Counted from the first letter of the stretch, positions 18,354 through 26,449 are shown. The stretch: 64,000 nucleotides of DNA from Marinomonas sp. IMCC 4694 (GCF_008122525.1 NZ_VSRV01000001.1:496001-560000); one strand, 5' to 3'. Program-made: numbers and translations. The notes: generated from the letters alone by a model not told the origin.

Positions 18354-18404
18354 TACTTGATAATGGCTACTTGATAATCGTTACTTGATAAATAATTACT
18401 TAAC
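18354..18404. repeat. 14-bp-period tandem repeat upstream of the GNAT-nitrilase gene
   Basis: TACTTGATAA begins at 18354, 18368 and 18382, exactly 14 bp apart, with a degenerate fourth unit (TTACTTAA) at 18397. It lies between the amtB terminator and the start of the fusion gene, where its promoter should be. Confidence 0.8.
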
Positions 18405-18414
18405 GTAGATGCAA

Positions 18415-18447
18415 ATAGAAAACCCCCGCCGAGGCGAGGGTTTTGAT
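18415..18447 (-). terminator. Rho-independent terminator after amtB
   Basis: On the minus strand AAAACCCTCGCC and GGCGGGGGTTTT pair (one G-T pair) around a TC loop and are followed by a T-rich tail. It lies about 30 bp past the amtB stop. Confidence 0.85.
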
Positions 18448-18478
18448 TACTGAACAAAGAAGTTACTTATATGTAGCG

Positions 18479-19744
18479 TTATTTTTTTCCAAACTCAGGG
18501 TAGGCTTCCATACCACACTCAGACATATCAACGCCTTCGTATTCTTCTTCTTCTGTCACTCGAACACCCATGATGGCTTTGATGACTAACCAAACCACCA
18601 AACTAGAGAAGAACACCCAAACGAAGATGGTTAGCGCGCCGGCGATTTGTCCACCGAACGTTGTACCGTCGTTGGTAAGAGGAACCGCTAATAGACCCCA
18701 AAGACCGACCACACCATGTACTGAAATCGCACCGACCGGATCATCAATTTTTAATTTGTCTAGCGTCAGGATAGACACAACAACAATCAAACCACCCACA
18801 AGACCAATCAGAGTCGCGCCTAGAGCAGACGGTGTGTCTGGACCGGCTGTGATGGCAACCAAACCAGCCAATGCGCCGTTTAGAAGCATGGTTAGATCGG
18901 CTTTACCGAATAGGATACGAGCTAGGATAAGCGCACCAATTGCACCACCTGCTGCCGCTGCGTTTGTGTTCAAGAACACCATAGCAACAGAGTTTGCGCT
19001 GGCGATGTCGCCAAGTTTGAGAACAGAACCACCGTTGAAACCGAACCAACCCATCCAAAGGATGAATGTACCTAGCGTTGCTAGAGGTAGGTTTGCACCA
19101 GGAATGGCACGTACTTCACCGTTAGGACCGTATTTGCCTTTACGAGCGCCCAGTACCAATACACCCGCTAGTGCAGCAGACGCACCCGCCATGTGAACGA
19201 TACCGGAACCGGCGAAGTCAGTGAAGCCAAGGTCGCCAAGGCTAAACATACCGAATACAGAACCGCCGCCCCATGTCCAGTTACCTTCCATTGGGTAGAT
19301 GAACCCCGTCATGACTACCGCAAACACAAGGAATGCCCATAGCTTCATACGTTCCGCAACGGCCCCAGACACAATGGACATGGCTGTTGCAACGAATACA
19401 ACTTGGAAGAAGAAATCAGACGCGCCTGAATAGATAGAGCCGCCGACGAAGCCGTCTTCGCGACCAGCAAAATCCGTCAAGGTAGAGTCGACATCTACAT
19501 CTTGAATCCCCGTTAAAAACCAGTCACCACCGTACATGATGGCGTAACCACACACCAAATACATGATGCAAGAAATGGCAAACAAGGCGACGTTTTTAGT
19601 AAGAATTTCTGTGGTGTTTTTTGCACGTACTAGACCTGCTTCCAACATGGCAAACCCAGCTGCCATCCACATAACCAGCGCGCCACACACCAAAAAGTAA
19701 AAGGTATCCATGGCATATTGTAAGTGAAAAATTTGATCTTGCAT
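18479..19744 (-). CDS. amtB: Ammonium transporter AmtB
   Basis: Inner-membrane ammonium channel of the Amt/MEP/Rh family (421 residues, eleven expected membrane helices). Signature stretches include LVMWMAAGFAMLEAGLVRAKNT near the N-terminus, DFAGSGIVHMAGASAALAG (family signature with the first pore His) and VGAISVHGVVGLWGLL (second pore His). A GGGGGG ribosome site precedes the ATG. It is second in the glnK-amtB operon, 38 bp after glnK, so it should be induced under nitrogen limitation from the sigma-54 promoter upstream of glnK. There is no cleavable signal peptide of the E. coli type. Confidence 0.96.
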   Translation of the reverse strand: MQDQIFHLQYAMDTFYFLVCGALVMWMAAGFAMLEAGLVRAKNTTEILTKNVALFAISCIMYLVCGYAIMYGGDWFLTGIQDVDVDSTLTDFAGREDGFVGGSIYSGASDFFFQVVFVATAMSIVSGAVAERMKLWAFLVFAVVMTGFIYPMEGNWTWGGGSVFGMFSLGDLGFTDFAGSGIVHMAGASAALAGVLVLGARKGKYGPNGEVRAIPGANLPLATLGTFILWMGWFGFNGGSVLKLGDIASANSVAMVFLNTNAAAAGGAIGALILARILFGKADLTMLLNGALAGLVAITAGPDTPSALGATLIGLVGGLIVVVSILTLDKLKIDDPVGAISVHGVVGLWGLLAVPLTNDGTTFGGQIAGALTIFVWVFFSSLVVWLVIKAIMGVRVTEEEEYEGVDMSECGMEAYPEFGKK

Positions 19745-19782
19745 GTTTCGCCCCCCTAAAGGCTTGTATGAGTCAGCCGTAA

Positions 19783-20121
19783 TTAAACCGCTTCTACACC
19801 CGTCTCGCCGGTACGAATACGAACCGCTTGTTCTAGGTTAACGATAAAGATTTTACCGTCGCCAATTTTGCCTGTGTTTGCTGCGCCAGTAATGGCTTCA
19901 ACAACTTGATCGGTCATCTCGTCGGCAATCGCCAATTCGATTTTTACTTTTGGTAAAAAATCCACAACGTATTCCGCGCCGCGGTATAATTCTGTGTGAC
20001 CCTTTTGACGTCCGAAACCTTTGACTTCTGTGACGGTGATCCCTTGGACGCCGATTTCAGAAAGTGCTTCTCGAACATCATCGAGTTTAAATGGCTTGAT
20101 GATGGCAGTTATAAGCTTCAT
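19783..20121 (-). CDS. glnK: Nitrogen regulatory PII protein GlnK
   Basis: Trimeric PII signalling protein that blocks AmtB when nitrogen is plentiful and is uridylylated under limitation. With the start at ATG 20121 (MKLITAIIKPFKLDDVREAL; AAGGAG about 10 bp upstream) it has the canonical 112 residues. The T-loop GRQKGHTELYRGAEYVVDFLPK contains uridylylation site Tyr51, and the C-terminal signature GKIGDGKIFI...VRIRTGE is intact. Coupling to amtB is the standard arrangement and identifies it as GlnK rather than GlnB. Confidence 0.96.
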   Translation of the reverse strand: MKLITAIIKPFKLDDVREALSEIGVQGITVTEVKGFGRQKGHTELYRGAEYVVDFLPKVKIELAIADEMTDQVVEAITGAANTGKIGDGKIFIVNLEQAVRIRTGETGVEAV

Positions 20122-20178
20122 ACCCACTGTCTCCTTAAAAAGTCAGTTTTATTGTCGTATCGCAGGTACTTAGCCTTA

Positions 20179-20194
20179 TTCAATATGCGTGCCA
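20179..20194 (-). promoter_or_regulatory. Sigma-54 (RpoN) promoter of glnK-amtB
   Basis: On the minus strand TGGCACG, four bases, then TTGAA reproduces the -24/-12 sigma-54 pattern (consensus TGGCACG-N4-TTGCW; one mismatch). It sits 58 bp upstream of the glnK ATG, predicting a leader of roughly 45 nt. NtrC would be the expected activator. Confidence 0.75.
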
Positions 20195-20635
20195 GAAATG
20201 GATTACCCCATACAGCGTGGGACGTTTCGCTTAGTTAGGGTTCGCCGTGTTGGGGAAAGCGCAATTAGAACGTATTTTGTGCAGCAAATTGGGCTGTTTG
20301 TTTGCATTGTTGCGTTAACTTGGTGCGCAGCGTAAAAAAGCCATCGGTCAAAATATCGCTCAAGCCGCTATATCATTGCTTCTGATCAGAAAATGAACGG
20401 ATTGTGACAGTGAAGTTTAATGGCGTTTTTAGTGGCTTTTAAGGCGGTAAAAAGTACGAACATTGCTTTATATGCACAATAAAGAGGCGACTATAAGAAG
20501 GGCGGGAATCACTTCAAGCGTAAAACGCACCGAAGAAACGCGTGATCCTTTAATGAGGCGTTAGAGATGGCTTGTATTGACGGTCTTAAGGTCTCTATAC
20601 TGTTCAATATTGTTAATGCAAAGAATGAGAATCAC
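20195..20635. other. Non-coding region between glnK promoter and ubiK
   Basis: About 440 bp without a convincing gene. The part nearest glnK should hold NtrC enhancer sites. I see half-site-like TTGGTGCG near 20319-20326 but no clean palindrome. The rest is presumably the ubiK promoter region, where no clear -35/-10 pair stands out. Confidence 0.4.
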
Positions 20636-20875
20636 ATGATCGATCAGTTTATAAAACAACTTGGCACCGGATTAGAGCAGGCAGCAGAAACTTTAGGGAA
20701 ATTGCCGAAAGAGGAAATTCAAGCGCAGCTTCATGATGTTGCACGTAATACATTGCAAAAAATGGACTTAGTCACACGAGAAGAATTCGAGGTGCAGGCC
20801 GCCATGTTGGTAAAATACCGTGAAAAACTGGCGGCGTTAGAAGCACGCTTAACCGTATTGGAACAAAAAGATTAA
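20636..20875 (+). CDS. ubiK: Ubiquinone biosynthesis accessory factor UbiK
   Basis: A 79-residue BMFP-domain protein. I use the ATG at 20636 (MIDQFIKQLGTGLEQAAETL). The sequence has the family order: amphipathic N-terminal helix, LPKEEIQAQLHDVARNTLQKMDLVTREEFEVQ, then a coiled coil (LEARLTVLEQ). UbiK helps the UbiJ-containing Ubi complex in aerobic ubiquinone synthesis and can fuse membranes in vitro. It is a stand-alone gene close to glnK and yifB, a common gammaproteobacterial neighbourhood. Confidence 0.88.
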   Translation: MIDQFIKQLGTGLEQAAETLGKLPKEEIQAQLHDVARNTLQKMDLVTREEFEVQAAMLVKYREKLAALEARLTVLEQKD

Positions 20876-20901
20876 CGCACTGTCTGCATGGTTGGACTGA
20901 A

Positions 20902-21123
20902 TTATTTCCAGCCTTGCTGCCAGTCAGTTGCTGATGTCAGATTCTGCCAAGGCAATTGATACTGGTTACGATTGATCACCGCTTCTATAATGCAGTCGAC
21001 AACCATATCGGCTTCATTACGGATGAGTTGTGTGACCAAAAAATGTTTCTCTTTTTGCTGTGGTGATGTGGACGTCCATTTAGACATCAGTAATTTGTTG
21101 GGATTAAGGCGGTGAGTCGGCAT
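20902..21123 (-). CDS. TIGR02450-type small Trp-rich protein
   Basis: A 73-residue protein with the pattern LNPNKLLMSKWTSTSPQQKEKHFLVTQL near the N-terminus and W-containing C-terminal stretches (LPWQNLTSATDWQQGW). That combination matches the uncharacterised Trp-rich family TIGR02450. Function is unknown. It converges on ubiK (26 bp between stops) and is divergent from yifB. Confidence 0.75.
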   Translation of the reverse strand: MPTHRLNPNKLLMSKWTSTSPQQKEKHFLVTQLIRNEADMVVDCIIEAVINRNQYQLPWQNLTSATDWQQGWK

Positions 21124-21225
21124 TAGGTTCTCTCGTCGAATGAAGTTAACGTTGTTTTACAGTACGTACCAAGTCGCAAGCGGGATTCTTCGTCGTTGCG
21201 TATTTTTTTGGATCAAGGAGTGATC

Positions 21226-22737
21226 ATGAGTTTAGCCACCATTTACAGTCGCGCCCGTGTCGGCGTGTCTTCCCCTTTAGTCACGGTTGAAACACACATT
21301 TCCAACGGTTTACCCTCGTTAAACATTGTCGGTCTTCCTGAGGCGGCGGTGCGTGAATCAAAAGATCGCGTGCGCAGTGCGATTATCAACAGCCATTTTG
21401 AATTTCCCACTAAGAGAGTGACCATTAACCTTGCTCCAGCGGATTTACCGAAAGAAGGCGGCCGTTATGATTTGGCGATTGCTATCAGTGTATTGGTGGC
21501 GTCGGGGCAATTGGGTGATATAAACGTGCGCGATATTGAGTTTATCGGTGAGCTGGCACTGTCGGGGGACATACGAGGCGTGCCCGGATTGTTGCCTTCT
21601 GCGATTGCGTGCCATCATGCGAATCGACAGTTGATTTTACCAGAAGACAATCAACAAGAAGCGGCTCTGGTCGACAGTAACGCTGTGTTTGCAAAGCATC
21701 TAACGCAAGTGACTGCCCACTTACTCAAGTCCATTACGTTACCGGATTGTGTGTCTAAACCCAGCGAACCGTTACCGTTGGACCACAAAGACATGCGCGA
21801 TGTTAAAGGCCAATATCAAGCTAGACGTGCGTTAGAAGTTGCCGCCGCCGGTGGGCATAATCTGTTGTTTATTGGTCCGGCTGGCACGGGAAAAACCATG
21901 TTAGCATCGAGGCTGCCGAGCATTATGCCTGCAATGACGGAGGCCGAAGCCTTGGCTGTGGCGTCGGTGCAATCGGTCGCAGGTCGAAAAATGGGGCTAG
22001 ATTGGCACTGGTCGGAGCGGCCCTTTCGGTCGCCACACCATTCTTGTTCCGCCGCCGCGTTAGTGGGTGGAGGCTCTATTCCGAAACCGGGTGAAGCATC
22101 GTTGGCCCATTGTGGTGTGCTTTTTCTTGATGAATTGCCCGAATTTGACCGAAAAGTGCTTGAAGTACTGCGTGAACCACTCGAAAGTGGCGAAGTCCAT
22201 ATTTCACGAGCGCGTGGCCAAGTGACCTTCCCGTCTCGGTTTCAACTCGTGGCTGCGATGAACGCGAGCAACGAAGCTTACAGCGGTGGACAAGATTACT
22301 ACCAGTCCAGCGCGAGCCAAAAATATTTAAAAAAACTCTCAGCGCCTTTTTTAGATCGCATTGATTTGCATGTCGAGGTACCGCCTTTGCCCTCAAGTGT
22401 GTTGGTAAATGCCCAAGAAGAAGGCGAGTGCAGCGCCAGCGTGCGTGAACGCGTCGAACGCGCGGTAGCCCGTCAACGTTCACGTCAAGGCATGCAAAAT
22501 GCTTTGCTCAGCGGCCGACAGCTAGAAAGCATCTGTGCGCTCAGTGAGAATGACAAACAGTTTATGCAGCAAGCCCTAGAAAAACTCAAACTCTCAGCCC
22601 GTGCCTATCATCGCGTGTTAAAAGTAGCGTTAACACTGGCCGACCTCAGTGATAGCGACGTCACCCGGGCGCACCTGATGGAATCGTTAAGCTATCGTAA
22701 AATGGAAAAAACCTTGTCCGCTGCGGTGTCGTCATAG
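21226..22737 (+). CDS. yifB: YifB/ComM family Mg-chelatase-like AAA+ ATPase
   Basis: AAA+ helicase of the ComM type, which in Vibrio and Acinetobacter promotes branch migration when heterologous DNA is integrated during transformation. The start at 21226 (MSLATIYSRARVGV) is chosen because AAGGAG lies 5 bp upstream and the family begins this way. There is an N-terminal Lon-like fold (LPSLNIVGLPEAAVRESKDRVRSA), Walker A GPAGTGKTM at about 223, Walker B GVLFLDELPEFDR, and a C-terminal domain ending in RMEK-like sequence. It has 503 residues, normal for the family. Confidence 0.94.
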   Translation: MSLATIYSRARVGVSSPLVTVETHISNGLPSLNIVGLPEAAVRESKDRVRSAIINSHFEFPTKRVTINLAPADLPKEGGRYDLAIAISVLVASGQLGDINVRDIEFIGELALSGDIRGVPGLLPSAIACHHANRQLILPEDNQQEAALVDSNAVFAKHLTQVTAHLLKSITLPDCVSKPSEPLPLDHKDMRDVKGQYQARRALEVAAAGGHNLLFIGPAGTGKTMLASRLPSIMPAMTEAEALAVASVQSVAGRKMGLDWHWSERPFRSPHHSCSAAALVGGGSIPKPGEASLAHCGVLFLDELPEFDRKVLEVLREPLESGEVHISRARGQVTFPSRFQLVAAMNASNEAYSGGQDYYQSSASQKYLKKLSAPFLDRIDLHVEVPPLPSSVLVNAQEEGECSASVRERVERAVARQRSRQGMQNALLSGRQLESICALSENDKQFMQQALEKLKLSARAYHRVLKVALTLADLSDSDVTRAHLMESLSYRKMEKTLSAAVSS

Positions 22738-22827
22738 GGCAAAGAGAGAGATTATGCCCGTGCGAGATGGGAGAATGTCGGTTACACTGAACGTGTATTT
22801 TTCATCACTTTGTGAGCTAGGTTTTCC

Positions 22828-24876
22828 ATGAGTCAGTCTTTACCGTCTATTTCCCAACGTTTACGCAATTTGAACGAACGACAGCTTGATGCCGTTAAGA
22901 AAATTGATGGGCCTTTGTTGGTGTTGGCTGGGGCAGGCTCGGGGAAAACCAGTGTAATCACGACAAAAATCGCCTATTTGATTCAAACGTGTGGATTTAA
23001 AGCCAGCAGCATTATAGCGGTGACCTTTACTAATAAAGCCGCTCGCGAGATGAAAGAACGAGTGATGGGCATGTTATCTAAGCCTGAAAGTCGCGGTTTG
23101 AGCATCTCGACGTTTCATAATTTGGGCTTGCGGATACTGCGTAAAGAGTTCCGTCGCGCCGGCTTAAAAGAAGGCTTTACGCTGTTTGATGCGCAGGACT
23201 CTTTGAGTCTGGTGAAAGAGATTCTAGACAAAGAATTCAATGGTCAAATGGACTCGGCGGCGTATTGTCAGCATACGATTTCGAATTGGAAAAACGACCT
23301 GACCACACCTCAAGAAGCGATGACCAACGCCGACACGGAAGAGTTTCTGCTGGCCGCGCAAGTCTATGCGCAATATCAACGTTATTTAAGAGCTTACAAC
23401 GCCGTCGATTTTGACGATCTGATTTTATTGCCAGTGAGCTTGCTCATGGCCGATCAAGAGCTGTGCGATCGTTGGCAGAAAAAAGTGCGCTATTTGCTGG
23501 TGGACGAGTGCCAAGACACCAACGCCAGCCAGTACGAATTGATCCGTTTGTTGGCCGGCTTTCGTTGTTGCTTTACCTTGGTAGGAGACGACGATCAGTC
23601 TATTTATGCGTGGCGTGGTGCGCGACCAGAAAATTTAGAGCGTCTGTCAGTCGATTACCCAACGCTTAAATTAGTCAAACTGGAGCAAAATTATCGTTCC
23701 ACCAAAACCATACTTAAAGCCGCCAACACCCTTATAGCAAATAATCCCCATATTCACGATAAAGCCTTATGGAGCGATCACGAAGTCGGCGATCCGATTC
23801 GTATTATGGTGACGCGCAATGAAGACGCCGAGTCTGAACGGGTCGCCGCAGAAATTCAGTCTCGGCATTTACGTCACGATATTCCTTATCGGGATTTTGC
23901 CATCTTGTATCGCGGCAATCATCAAGCACGACTATTGGAAATTAAGCTGCAAGCCTATCGTATTCCCTACAAGATGAACGGCGGCACGTCGTTTTTTGCT
24001 CGTGCTGAAATCAAAGATTTGATGAGTTATTTGCGTCTTTTAGTGAATCCGTCAGACGACAATGCATTTTTGCGTATTGTGAATTTGCCGCGTCGAGAGA
24101 TTGGCCCAGCGACCTTGGAAAAAGTCGGTAATTTGGCCACTGAGCGCGGTGTGAGCTTGTTCGAAGCGTCTGGTTATAAAGAATTGGAAGACTCGATTAC
24201 AGGGCGCTCATTGAGAAGTTTACAGGAATTTGAGCGCTGGATGTCGACGCTTCGCCAACGCTTAGAAGGCGCGTCGCCTGTGCCGGTCATTGAGCAAATG
24301 ATTCATGACATGGATTATTATGGCTGGATACAAGAGCAAACCTCGTCGTCAAAAGCCGGCGATCGTCGGATTGAGAACGTACGTTTCTTATTGGATTCGA
24401 TCCAGCGTATGATGGAGTCGGCCTGGGAAGAAGACGAAACCGCGGGCTTGGATCAAGCCATTAGTAAGTTACTTTTAATCGACATGTTAGAACGTCAAGA
24501 AGAAGAGGAAGACGAAGACAAGGTGCAGTTGCTTACTTTGCATGCCTCTAAAGGGTTGGAATACCCGCATGTGTTTTTGATCGGCTGCGAAGAGGAGTTA
24601 TTGCCTCATAGAAACAGCATCGAGAATGACGACATCGAAGAAGAGCGACGCCTTGCCTACGTGGGCATTACCCGCGCGAAGAAAACCTTGTGTATTACCA
24701 TGGCCGCCAAACGTCGCCAATACGGTGAAGAAATCGACTGTTTACCGAGTCGATTCTTAGATGAGTTGCCCGAAGAAGATTTGGTATGGGAAGGGCGAGG
24801 CGACGAAGGCGAAAGTGCTAAGAAAGAACGTGGCCAGGCCTCCCTATCGGCGTTAAAAGCCATGCTAAATGGCTAG
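22828..24876 (+). CDS. rep: ATP-dependent DNA helicase Rep
   Basis: UvrD/Rep family 3'-5' superfamily 1 helicase that clears proteins ahead of replication forks. The 682-residue protein (E. coli Rep is 673) has Q motif LNERQLDAV, motif I GAGSGKTSV, Ia TFTNKAAREMKERV, II LLVDECQDTN, III GDDDQSIYAWRGA, IV LEQNYRST, V LLTLHASKGLEYPHVFLIG and VI RRLAYVGITRAKKTL. The highly acidic C-terminal part of the 2B-2A region (ERQEEEEDEDK) is as in Rep. It converges with the cytochrome gene 12 bp away. Confidence 0.96.
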   Translation: MSQSLPSISQRLRNLNERQLDAVKKIDGPLLVLAGAGSGKTSVITTKIAYLIQTCGFKASSIIAVTFTNKAAREMKERVMGMLSKPESRGLSISTFHNLGLRILRKEFRRAGLKEGFTLFDAQDSLSLVKEILDKEFNGQMDSAAYCQHTISNWKNDLTTPQEAMTNADTEEFLLAAQVYAQYQRYLRAYNAVDFDDLILLPVSLLMADQELCDRWQKKVRYLLVDECQDTNASQYELIRLLAGFRCCFTLVGDDDQSIYAWRGARPENLERLSVDYPTLKLVKLEQNYRSTKTILKAANTLIANNPHIHDKALWSDHEVGDPIRIMVTRNEDAESERVAAEIQSRHLRHDIPYRDFAILYRGNHQARLLEIKLQAYRIPYKMNGGTSFFARAEIKDLMSYLRLLVNPSDDNAFLRIVNLPRREIGPATLEKVGNLATERGVSLFEASGYKELEDSITGRSLRSLQEFERWMSTLRQRLEGASPVPVIEQMIHDMDYYGWIQEQTSSSKAGDRRIENVRFLLDSIQRMMESAWEEDETAGLDQAISKLLLIDMLERQEEEEDEDKVQLLTLHASKGLEYPHVFLIGCEEELLPHRNSIENDDIEEERRLAYVGITRAKKTLCITMAAKRRQYGEEIDCLPSRFLDELPEEDLVWEGRGDEGESAKKERGQASLSALKAMLNG

Positions 24877-24888
24877 TGCTTAAAAGGC

Positions 24889-25218
24889 TTATTTTTCCGT
24901 GCTATCGATCATAAACTGAATCGTATTTTGTATTTCATTGTCAGTGCAATTGGAACACATACCACGCGGTGGCATCGCCTTGATTCCACTGATGGCGTTT
25001 TTCAGTAGGGTTGCCATGCTTTTATCGATGTGTGGTTGCCAGTCTGCTTTGCTTCCCAGTTTAGGTGCACCCGCTACGCCACTCATATGGCATGCAATGC
25101 AATAAGTATAAAAAACTTGCTCACCGGAGCGTTCAGCATAAGCATACTGACTGACGCTAAAAGCCGCTAACAAAACGCCACTCACCAAGGCTTTAAACAC
25201 AAAAGTCTTCCACAGCAT
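24889..25218 (-). CDS. Cytochrome c5-like monohaem protein
   Basis: Periplasmic c-type cytochrome. Starting at ATG 25218 (MLWKTFVFKALVSGVLLAAF) gives 109 residues with a Sec signal peptide ending near AYA. The haem site is YCIACHMSG, the axial Met is in IKAMPPRGMC, and a second Cys pair (CSNC) after it is a known feature of the cytochrome c5 family. Its probable role is small electron carrier to a terminal oxidase or another respiratory enzyme. An in-frame upstream start exists but would lengthen the signal peptide needlessly. Confidence 0.87.
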   Translation of the reverse strand: MLWKTFVFKALVSGVLLAAFSVSQYAYAERSGEQVFYTYCIACHMSGVAGAPKLGSKADWQPHIDKSMATLLKNAISGIKAMPPRGMCSNCTDNEIQNTIQFMIDSTEK

Positions 25219-25398
25219 GAGATACCCCAAATTAAAAAGCGCCAGCAAAACCCGTAAACCGATTTGATCTACGCCATACCAACGAGAAAAACATCATTAT
25301 CTAATGCTTTGTGTCATTAAGCACTGGAATCCTGAGTAATTTCCTTTAGAATACGCACCCTAAGTCGATTCAGACTTCATGTTGTGTGACTTAAACAT

Positions 25399-25475
25399 GC
25401 ACCCGTAGCTCAGCTGGATAGAGCGCTCCCCTCCGGAGGGAGAGGCCGGAGGTTCAAATCCTCTCGGGTGCACCA
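25399..25475 (+). tRNA. tRNA-Arg (anticodon CCG)
   Basis: A complete 77-nt cloverleaf including the encoded CCA. The acceptor stem GCACCCG/CGGGTGC, D stem GCTC/GAGC, anticodon stem CTCCC/GGGAG with loop CTCCGGA (anticodon CCG) and T arm GGAGG-TTCAAAT-CCTCT all pair. Accessory DNA begins immediately 3' of it, the usual position for island integration at a tRNA 3' end, although I could not find a second copy of the tRNA end in the window. Confidence 0.97.
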
Positions 25476-25612
25476 TTTATTCAATTAATTCAAAGATTTA
25501 GAAAATAAGTTCCTTTCTTTTATATCTAATAATGCCTTCCGTTACCTTTTCGCAATTAATACTGTGTACTTAACTAATAGTCTTCAATCAGCATGAAATG
25601 TCCTTCGCTTTT

Positions 25613-25673
25613 TGTGACCAAAACAGCCTGTTTTTTGACTTGTGACCAAAATGTGACCATATGGTGACCAAAA
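25613..25673. repeat. Phased GTGACCA repeats next to tRNA-Arg
   Basis: GTGACCA occurs at 25614, 25642, 25653 and 25664. The last three are spaced exactly 11 bp, one helical turn, and three of the copies extend to GTGACCAAAA. They lie between the tRNA and the regulator gene, where arm-type sites for an integrase or excisionase, or an operator array, would be expected. The rest of the 236-bp spacer is AT-rich and shows no gene. Confidence 0.7.
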
Positions 25674-25711
25674 TGATTTTGGACAAGTCTAAGCCTCTAA
25701 ATTACCTCTGT

Positions 25712-25921
25712 TTATTTGCCTTCTTTTTGTATCTCTAAGAGCTCTTCAATACCGCACTCAAAGTAGTTACATAATTGCTCTAGTACATCGAACTCTACTC
25801 GAATTGCTGTCTCGTGATAAAGGCGTGTAATGGTTCCTCGATTGATTCCAGTTTCGTTTGATACGTCTGATATCTTAAGCTTTCTTTCGCCCATGATTTT
25901 AGATAAGTGGCATTTTATCAT
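25712..25921 (-). CDS. Cro/Xre-type helix-turn-helix regulator
   Basis: A small DNA-binding protein of 69 residues from the ATG at 25921 (MIKCHLSKIMGERKLKISDV); an in-frame start four codons earlier is possible. The HTH covers KISDVSNETGINRGTITRLYHE, then FDVLEQLCNYFECGIEELLEI, the pattern of YozG-like Cro/C1 repressors. It is divergent from the excisionase-like gene across a region with two identical-arm palindromes, so it probably represses both promoters in the manner of a phage or island switch. Confidence 0.82.
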   Translation of the reverse strand: MIKCHLSKIMGERKLKISDVSNETGINRGTITRLYHETAIRVEFDVLEQLCNYFECGIEELLEIQKEGK

Positions 25922-25938
25922 CTTAAACCTCAAAAAAT

Positions 25939-25953
25939 GATCTATAGAAGATC
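25939..25953. promoter_or_regulatory. Operator-like palindrome copy 1 (GATCT-N5-AGATC)
   Basis: GATCTATAGAAGATC has perfect 5-bp palindromic arms with a 5-bp spacer. It lies 18 bp upstream of the regulator start, over its likely promoter. It differs in one base from the copy at 25989. Confidence 0.65.
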
Positions 25954-25960
25954 AAAAATC

Positions 25961-26003
25961 TTGCAAAAGATCTAAAATTGACTATTATGATCTACAGAAG
26001 ATC
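25961..26003 (+). promoter_or_regulatory. Promoter and operator copy 2 for the excisionase-like gene
   Basis: TTGCAA at 25961 and TATTAT at 25983 (16-bp spacing) make a plausible sigma-70 promoter. The palindrome GATCTACAGAAGATC at 25989-26003 follows the -10 directly, covering the expected transcription start. Two further AAAGATC half-sites lie at 25967 and 26017. The arrangement suits repression by the divergent HTH protein. Confidence 0.55.
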
Positions 26004-26049
26004 ATTAAGGTCTTTTAAAGATCCTAATAACTTGCAGGAGTTGAATATT

Positions 26050-26265
26050 ATGGCACAAACATACTTAACAACCGAAGAACTTTCTGGGCGTATCAAGTAC
26101 GACAGTAAGACCATACGTCGCAAATTAAAAGACACGGTTCTTATCGAGGGTATCCATTATTTTCGACCATTCGGTGGTCGCAAAATTTTGTACATCTGGG
26201 AGCAGATAGAGGAAGACATGTTTAAAGCGGCTGCCATTAACACATTGATGGCTGGTGTTCACTAG
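26050..26265 (+). CDS. Excisionase/AlpA-like small DNA-binding protein
   Basis: A 71-residue protein from the ATG at 26050, with GCAGGAG 9 bp upstream. The N-terminal half, YLTTEELSGRIKYDSKTIRRKL, reads like a winged helix-turn-helix of the MerR/excisionase group, followed by GIHYFRPFGGRKILYIWEQIEEDMF, the wing pattern seen in small proteins encoded near integrases. It may be a recombination directionality factor for the element next to tRNA-Arg; no integrase is adjacent. A terminator follows at about 26406. Confidence 0.6.
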   Translation: MAQTYLTTEELSGRIKYDSKTIRRKLKDTVLIEGIHYFRPFGGRKILYIWEQIEEDMFKAAAINTLMAGVH

Positions 26266-26285
26266 GGCTATGGGTTCAAGATAAG

Positions 26286-26339
26286 CTAACGAGTGACTAC
26301 GAGCGTTTTCGAGTTATGAGGTGCTCAGAGGCTCGTTAG
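26286..26339. repeat. Long-loop inverted repeat downstream of excisionase-like gene
   Basis: CTAACGAG at 26286 and CTCGTTAG at 26332 form a perfect 8-bp inverted repeat with a 38-bp interior that has further GAG/CTC pairing. It is possibly a structured 3' leader or an element end. No T tract follows, so it is not a simple terminator. Confidence 0.35.
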
Positions 26340-26405
26340 TTGGAAGTGTTCCTGCATTTCTTCAAGGAGACTGCTGGTAAAACGTTATAGATAATAACAA
26401 TAAAT

Positions 26406-26437
26406 AAGGGCTTAGCTGTTTGTGCTAGGCCCTTTTT
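26406..26437 (+). terminator. Rho-independent terminator
   Basis: AGGGCTTAGC and GCTAGGCCCT form a stem around a TGTTTGT loop followed by five T. It ends the transcript of the excisionase-like gene and lies just before the minus-strand metallopeptidase stop. Confidence 0.75.
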
Positions 26438-26449
26438 CATGAGTGGTTT

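Noticed and set aside
18570..19196. 208-codon plus-strand open frame inside amtB
   Set aside because: Antisense shadow of a highly conserved ammonium transporter; low-complexity Pro/Thr/Arg composition and no ribosome site.
20200..20340. NtrC enhancer sites upstream of glnK
   Set aside because: Only half-site-like TTGGTGCG was seen; no GCAC-N5-GTGC palindrome, so I did not annotate a site.
25613..25673. CRISPR-like array
   Set aside because: The repeats are only 7-11 bp with no unique spacers and there are no cas genes; they fit a protein-binding array.
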